This document shows positions 58,053 through 64,000 of a stretch of 64,000 bases of DNA, one piece after another. The notes below the pieces were generated by a model, which did not search any database, was not told the origin of the DNA, and saw only the letters and a list, made by a program, of their open reading frames with translations. This DNA comes from Podocnemis expansa (lineage: Eukaryota > Chordata > Testudines > Podocnemididae), in assembly GCA_007922195.1 (NCBI GenBank), contig ML682030.1, forward strand, positions 744,001 through 808,000, written 5' to 3'. The first letter of the stretch is position 1, and each line of letters begins with the position of its first letter. The position numbers were made by a program, and so were the translations under genes.

Positions 58053-58105
58053 CAGGGGTCTCAAACACATGGCTCTTGGGCCACATGCGGCACCCGGGTG
58101 TCTGC
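58053..58105. mobile_element. hAT-type family C end fragment
   Basis: Starts CAGGGGTCTCAAACACATGG and continues 'gggccacatgcggc' as in the family C copies, but the matching right end is missing, so it is truncated or diverged beyond recognition. Confidence 0.55.
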
Positions 58106-59035
58106 TAATGCCATACTGAGGTATTGTTTTAGTAATAACTCATGGGGAACAGCATCAGCTCCTGACATTACCATCATGGTCATCTCCAGAACCCCTCGTC
58201 TCCTAGTTTTGCTTCATTTTTGAAATCTGGTAGGATCCCAGCACAAGGTGATGTGGTCTTATGGTGAAATAACTGCGTGTGCACATCTTTCACTTGCACT
58301 TGGATTCCATGTAATACTGCATGCACACAGTGTGTTATAGGTTCACATCTACAAATTCAGTTTGGACATTTTGGAAGCATTAGAGCACGCACAGTACTAC
58401 ACAGTGGAGTCCATATCCATGTATGGAGATTCCTGCAAGGAATGTGGTAAATGGTAGTTACCCTTTATTTGATACTTTTGTTCCTTGATGTACGAATGTC
58501 TTCAACAGTGTCAAGTAGTGGTGAGGCTGTTTATGTTGTAATTTGAAGCCATTTTGCTGATTTGTAGCAGTCAGTGAGTCTTGTTTTTCATGGTTTGGTT
58601 TTGGAATCCTCGTGAGCTTCTTGTAGAAAAATATGAATATTGTTGCCTCACTTTTCACTTGGTTTCCTATTAAAATTCAAAGTAAAATTTCTGTCTGTAG
58701 GGTTTTGGGCTTTCACATTTAAGATGAATGGAGACAGATGTGAAAGTCTTCAAGGAATGATTTACAGAATGTCTGTTAATATTTTTATCCCTTGGTTAAT
58801 CTTTTGAACATACAGATTCTTAGAACATATTATAGGACAATAGAGTGCTGCAGAGAGTAAGATAGGAAATCAACCAGTTCCTGACATTTTTGTCCTGTCT
58901 CCCTTGATCATCTGTTGTTGTTACTTCTGTATTCATCTGATACCAGCCAAAGGTAATCAAGGAACAAAGAGAGAGAAATCGTCAACCTTTAGTTCTTCTT
59001 TTACCACAAGGGTGCATCTTATTTTAATAGTGTGA
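58106..59035. other. No recognised feature
   Basis: A+T-rich presumed intron; nothing identified. Confidence 0.4.
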
Positions 59036-59039
59036 TATA

Positions 59040-60080
59040 CCAAGTTGTTCAATTTCTTCATTACTGATCTGGAGGATGGGGCAGATTGCACCCTCAACAA
59101 GTTTGCAGATGACACTAAGTTATGAGAAGTAGTAGATGTTCTGGAGCGTGGGTATAGGATACAGAGTGATTGAGACAAATTTGAGTACTGGGCCAGAAAA
59201 AAAAAAATCTGGTGAGGTTCAATAAGGGCCAGTGCAGTCTTGCATTTAGGATACAAAAATCCCAAGCACTGCAACAGACTGGGGACCGACTGGCCAAACT
59301 GCCCTCCTGCAGAAAAGGACCTCAGTGAGCCCTTATTGCCAGGTAGGCTAATGGCTTATTGGGCTGCGTTAGTAGGAACATTTCCAGCTGATTGAGGGAA
59401 GTGATTATTCCCCTCTATTTCGCACTGGTGAGCAGGGGAGTCACTGGTGCTGAAGTGGGGGGACATGACCCCGTGGTGTCCAACTCAGGGCCCCAAGTCC
59501 CCAGCTGCAGCAACACAGGTGCAAAGAGCCCCCCTCTGCCCTCAGCTCTCCCTGTGCCTGCATGGGAGAAGGGAAATTTTAAATCCCTGCTCTCAGGTAT
59601 GGCAGTGGGGAGCAGTGGTTGGTAGCTGGATCCACTGGGATCTGGAGGATCTGGTCCCTGCTAGGGACCCGGGGCTGCCAGCAGTGGTAAGATCCTGATG
59701 CAGGGGGCCACCGGCAGTAGCAGGATCCAGCCCTCAGTCTGGTGGCAGGAGCCAGAGTGGGCCTGAGGCTGGTGCAGTGGGGTGGGGTGGTCTTAGGTGA
59801 GGGGATACAGGGCTGTGCTCCGAATTTTTTTCGGCTCAGCAGTGCTCCTGCTGATGAAACCACATTTGGAGTTATTGTATCCAGTTTTGGGCTCACCACT
59901 ACAGAAAGGATGTGGAGAAATTGGTGAGTCCACTGAATAGCAATGAAAATGATTGGGGACTACAACACATCTCTTATGAGGAGAGGATAGGAGAACTGAG
60001 CTTGCTTAGTCTGCAGGACTAGACCTGGAAGGGGGTTTGATCGCAGCGTTCAACTGCTTTTGCCAGGCTAGTTAGCTGTC
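59040..60080 (+). pseudogene. CR1 LINE 3' coding remnant (copy F), split by a hAT element
   Basis: Begins in reverse transcriptase: FNFFITDLEDGADCTLNKFA with DDTKL near 59047-59125, the CR1 IND..DG...FADDTKL block. It then continues through the 'ggttcaataagggccagtgc' region to 'ttcgcactggtgag' near 59420-59432. It resumes at about 59859 as 'ccacatttggagttattgta' and 'tccagttttgggctcaccac', and goes on to 'ggagaactgagcttgcttag' and 'tctgcaggac' near 60010. The two halves join cleanly when the 418-bp insert and one target copy are removed. Confidence 0.8.
59433..59850. mobile_element. hAT-type non-autonomous element inside CR1 copy F
   Basis: Starts CAGGGGAGTCACTGGTG and ends CTCAGCAGTGCTCCTG, inverted ends with mismatches. 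It is flanked by the imperfect 8-bp duplication CTGGTGAG at 59425-59432 and CTGATGAA at 59851-59858. The interior is G+C-rich with several overlapping open frames but no transposase motif. CR1 sequence on both sides fixes the edges. Confidence 0.75.
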
Positions 60081-60164
60081 AACAAGTTATTTTAGGGGTT
60101 TCATTACTTCTCAGTGAGCATGGGATGACCCTTACAGGAGCTTAGCACAGGCAGGTTGGTCCCT

Positions 60165-60395
60165 GACTATGTTGAAAGGACCAGCATTTACACAGGACTT
60201 TACATTTTCAAAATGCTGTATGAGCCTCAGTCCTCAGAACATATCTGCAAGTATTGACCCCATTGTAGTGTTTTGCAGGATGAGAGAGTCAGAGGTCAAG
60301 TGACTTCTGGAAAGTCACATGTTGAGGGTAGAATGGTATTAAAACTCAGATACTCCCAGCCTCGTGCTTAATTTACCATTGGGCCACAATGTCTC
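60165..60395 (+). repeat. MIR, near full length
   Basis: Runs from 'tttacacaggactttacatt' through 'gatgagagagtcagaggtca', 'agtgacttctggaaagtcac' and 'aaaactcagatactcccagc' to 'taccattgggccacaatgtc', in the order of the MIR consensus. Confidence 0.65.
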
Positions 60396-62689
60396 ATACA
60401 TAGTAAAACAACATTTGGAACATGTCAAAGATGCAGTCTGCTGGCTCTGTGCAGTGGCAGAATGGAACCACGGTCCTGATTGGCAATACAAATAATAAAC
60501 AATGAATAAGGATGAAATGTGTTGTGGATAATTTCAGCTAATTTACATCTGTGTGAGCTAAAACAATATCATATGGGCAATGAAACATTATGCTTTAGGG
60601 TTTAAATGAATTGCCTGTGAAGTTTGGGAAAGAAGTCTCGGATCTAAACCAGCTGTTTTGAGTTGGCCTGATAAGCACTGTGCTCATGAGTTTTGTAGGA
60701 CTCTGGAAGTGCAAAAATACAGCTGTGTGAGTATCTGGTTTACCCATGGTTAACTCAGCATTTAGAGAGGAAATTAGGATCTCAATTTATACACCACACT
60801 ATATGTTTGTTAGAGGATAAAGTGTACCTATAGAAATGTCAGTTTCATTTATGACTCTACCTTTTTTGACATGGAGAGGGTGAAGATCCATAGCATTGTT
60901 CCCACAAGCTCAAGAACATTGGTTTCTTCTCTTATCCTCCCTTATTGCTTCTCTTGTCACGCAGTCTGGAATGATTCATGGCTGAGAGTGCCAACCTTAG
61001 GATAGGCTGTCAAAAAAATAGGGCAGACATGCAGAACTGCTAGTATGTTTTATAATTAAATTTCACCGATCCAGTAACAAATGTGAACTCCTGGATCACT
61101 GAAAAAGTTTTTACTATGGAGTCACAGACAGTGCCCTCGGGCCGTCCGTCTGTCTTGCCACATAGGCAAACTAAACTTAGTGAGAAATGGCTGCTTACAC
61201 CCAAGATGACAAAATATTCAGGTTGCTCCCCATCCCAAGAGACGAGCCACTTGTCCAAGTTGATTTGTACCTAAGATCTCCCACCAAAAACAAAGTTTGT
61301 AGACGGTCTGGTAGTAAACTAACTAAGGATTTGTTAACTAAGAAGAGAAATGAGTTATTTACAGGTTAAGGCAGGCAACATCTGCACAAATGAAGTTGTA
61401 GTCTGTTTCTGAAAGGTGACTGAAATGCAGTAATCTGTCAGCACTGAATGCCTTTTAGGCTAACCTAAAGTCACACTGGGAATGTCTGCTTTTTGTGTCT
61501 TTGCTGTAGTGTCGGGGAATGTCTGAACCACTAAGAATTATTTCTTCCTGTGAGCATCTTTATCTGTCCATTTCCTGAAGTTCAAACTAATGGAAATTGT
61601 GCTTCTGCATGCAGCTTCTTCATGGGTGGATGGGGCAATCAGCAAAGTTTTTGTCCTACCGTAACCTGTTCATTTAGATAGTCATTTTCAACGAGTTGGA
61701 GTGGTTGCTCCTCCAGTCTGAGTTCATAAATTCAGAGCAGGCTTTTTCACGATTATGAAACAAAACTTTCAAATTACCTTATAGCATGGGATACAAACAT
61801 GACAAGTAAGATTAAAATATGCAGTAACTTAGTATTATTTTATAGAGTCACATCCTTATGAGTCTAACACACGTTAAACAATTTTAACACACATCTTCAA
61901 TAATGCAAATTATTGAGCTGCTCTGGTTTCCAGCAGTGAATTTGTCGAGGCCTACAGAGTTAACAAGAGCTGGTATCTGGTCTTGCAGTGTCACACCCCA
62001 GCTCTTTTCCACCCCTTTCTTCTTTTTAATTTGGAAACCGTAGTCATGTGCATGCTTTGAGAGATGGTTGTATATAATAATTTTTTTAAGGAAGTAACTA
62101 GGCTTATGATAGAAAGCCCTGTGAGGTGAGAAATTAACACCCTGCGGGTTACTTTCTACAGTACAGCACAAGAAGAATAAGATCATGAGATGCAGTTTCT
62201 AGCTTTTCGACACTACTGTTTATTTGTTAGACATTTCTTTGGTGTGAAGTACCTAAAACTTCACTTTACACTAGCTCTCTCCATGCTGCTCTGATTATGT
62301 ACACAAATGAAAGGCAGTTCTGCAAAATTTATTTGTGAAATCTCTGCTGCATAAAACTCTGCATTGATTACATCATTTTCAGGGAGGGGAGAGTCAAGGG
62401 GTATCTTTACATTTTTTTTTTTTTGGCTTTTTTTTGTTTGTTAAAGATCATAGAAATTCCTCATATCAGATCAGTATGGATTATCTAGTCCTGTATCTTG
62501 TCTCTAATAGTTACTCCTGGGGAAATGCTGTGCCACTGCTTCACTGCAGAAAAATTAGTTTCATAGGAAAGCAAAGGGAGATCGCAGAAGCGGTCATGCG
62601 CCCTTCCCCAGCAGCTGAATTCATCCTTTCTGGCTGCTGGAGCAGCTGGCAGAGGGGTAAACTGCCACAGGGCAGCTGGATATGACCAG
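60396..62689. other. No recognised feature; T homopolymer
   Basis: A+T-rich presumed intron with a T tract near 62411-62422. No exon or repeat family was identified. Confidence 0.4.
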
Positions 62690-64000
62690 GCTAGTGCCTG
62701 CTGGGTCAGATTCACAGTGTGTGTCCATACCCCGCCCATCACCCAGAATCCCTTCCACTGGGCTTATCCCTTCTTGCACCTGTGGTTCTTGCTGTAAGCC
62801 TGTGCCAAAGGCAACCCATTTGACTCCTGCTTAAAGTGTCTGGGGGAGTCTAATCAAACAGATCGCTGCAGGACCTGTTAAGTTTCCACTCAAGAAGCCG
62901 AAAGGAGCATGGCTCTGAAGCAGATCCTCAGGCAGACAGCTCTATGACTACCACCTCTGAACTTGGCATCCCCTGTGTCAGTGTGCAGCACCCCAACATC
63001 TATCAGAGATCCAGTGCTGAAGAGGACCTTGGTGCAGAGGGAGCCTTGGATATGTTCCTCCTTTCCTGGGTTCAGTGTCTGTACTATGCTTTCCAACCAT
63101 TTCCTCTTGCTCACAAGGACTTCTTGAAAATCAGGAGGGACAGGACCTTGAGTTATCCTTAGAGTCCCAGTGTGGCCCAGGCAACACTGTTATGCAACAC
63201 TAAAGTAGCTCCGTAGACACCCCGATCATCCTGCTGCTGGTTCTGAGCCTGATCACACAGAACCAACGTCAGCTGCCTAGAGTTGCTTCATCTCACTACA
63301 TGGAAGCTTCATGGCTGAATCCTAGGGAGGTGGAGTGCTCAAAGCAAGTGCTGGATGTCCTCCTTGGTAGCAGAAAGCCATTCATCAGAGCAGTAGACTT
63401 AGCTAAATGGCAAAGTTTCTCGGTGTGGTCAGCACAGAAGGGCCCACCTCCAATACAGGCTTTGTTGCCTCTTAAAGTGGACTATCTACTACCTTTAAAG
63501 CTTCATCTGTCAAAGTGAACTTGGTGGAGGTCTGTTTCCTCCACCTGGGCGAAGGGGTCATTCAATATTTGCCAGCCCTATGTTATCCCGCCTCCTCAAA
63601 AGGCTTAGAAAGAATTTACCCTCCAGTACATCATCTGATCCCTGCATGAGATGTTAATCTGCTGCTCAGTAATTTAATGGGTCCTCCATTTGAGCCTTTA
63701 GCTACGTGTTCACTAGTGTACCTTTTGTGGAAGGTAGCATTTCTAGTAGGTATTACCTTGGCACAGCAAGTTTCTCATTGACCTTGGGACCGCGCCATCC
63801 CCCCTCACCCCCCCCCCCAGTATTTCATGAGGGTGAGGTACAGCTGCATCCTCACCTGACTCTCCTTTCCACACAGGTTAGAAAAGTTTTCTTCCCATAA
63901 TTCTTTCCTAAGCTTTACGCCAGCAGCAAGGAGCATAGTCTCCATTCCCTTAATGTGAGACAGGCTGTGGTGTTCTATGTAGGATGAACTAAAGCTTTTC
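62690..64000 (+). pseudogene. Degenerate DIRS-like retroelement, copy 2 (gag-like plus YR), runs off window
   Basis: The gag-like part, about 62780-62990, reads CKPVPKATHFDSCLKCLGES and then RCRTC, a zinc knuckle in the same context as copy 1 at 2200-2245. ALKQILRQTAL with LPPLNLASP follows. From about 63230 the reading is LITQNQRQLPRVASSHYMEA, like the end of a DIRS RNase H, then VLLGSRKPFIRAVDLAKWQSF near 63354-63420, the start of a DIRS recombinase core-binding domain. Further on are NLMGPPFEPLATCSLVYLLW with KVAFLVGI (63671-63747), the stretch that precedes the first catalytic arginine, and FHEGEVQLHP near 63820. Beyond that, NVRQAVVFYVG near 63950 approaches the C-terminal catalytic half. 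Stops and frame changes show it is dead. Reverse transcriptase is absent between gag and recombinase. Confidence 0.7.

Noticed and set aside
1..64000. CRISPR arrays, bacterial operons, phage or defence systems
   Set aside because: No spaced direct repeats, ribosome-binding sites or dense gene arrays. Introns, SINEs and LINEs show the DNA is vertebrate. Tandem repeats here lack unique spacers.
1..64000. tRNA, rRNA or other structured RNA genes
   Set aside because: No intact A-box/B-box tRNA fold or rRNA-like segment was recognised. MIR and family S repeats may derive from tRNA but are decayed SINEs.

Overview
This is a stretch of vertebrate nuclear DNA, almost entirely intronic or intergenic, with one recognisable protein-coding exon. 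It has no bacterial-style gene density, operons, CRISPR array or phage genes. Nearly everything else that can be read is transposable-element debris. The mix of CR1 and L3-like LINEs, old MIR (CORE) SINEs, many short hAT-type elements with 8-bp target-site duplications, and DIRS-like tyrosine-recombinase retroelements points to a sauropsid. A crocodilian fits best and a turtle is possible. A bird is less likely given the many SINE-like and hAT copies. The species call is inference.

Gene content: a 145-bp plus-strand exon at 7138-7282, with a good acceptor and a consensus GTGAGT donor, encodes a charged coiled-coil segment of a MICOS CHCH-domain protein. CHCHD6/MIC25 is more likely than CHCHD3/MIC19. 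No other exon of that gene was recognised, so the rest of the window is probably its large introns, read left to right. That is an inference from one exon.

Layout. 1-4850: MIR, a 'ctgtggat' element, a broken DIRS-like copy (about 2110-3470) carrying three secondary insertions, and a CR1 3' end followed by an inverted CR1 tail. 4850-9200: mostly unique DNA around the exon. 9200-13750: MIR, a complex of related 'tctacac' elements, a 1.1-kb terminal-inverted-repeat (TIR) transposon packed with G-rich minisatellite (family T, copy 1), an inverted SINE-like pair and a small hAT element. 16200-18800: two hAT-type elements almost touching, the second with long inverted arms, then an L3-like remnant and another hAT element. 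20800-22500: CR1 interrupted by a SINE-like insert with an exact 11-bp duplication. 26900-30000: MIR and two hAT elements, one 1.1 kb long. 31700-37320: family T copy 2, four SINE-like loci and two hAT elements. 41450-43900: three elements packed into 1 kb (including family T copy 3, inverted), a CR1 tail and a hAT element. 45200-50800: CR1, MIR and L3-like remnants. 54600-60400: a second 'ctgtggat' element, a minus-strand LINE remnant containing a C/G/T homopolymer junction, MIRs, and CR1 split by a 418-bp hAT element. 62690-64000: a second DIRS-like copy that runs off the window end.

Nothing here supports a new multi-gene system. The most interesting signals are two DIRS-like copies in which gag-like sequence is followed closely by recombinase sequence with little or no reverse transcriptase between, the family T elements that carry minisatellites, and several nested insertions whose order can be read from their target duplications. 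Calls were made by eye. Element edges are exact only where a target-site duplication is quoted.
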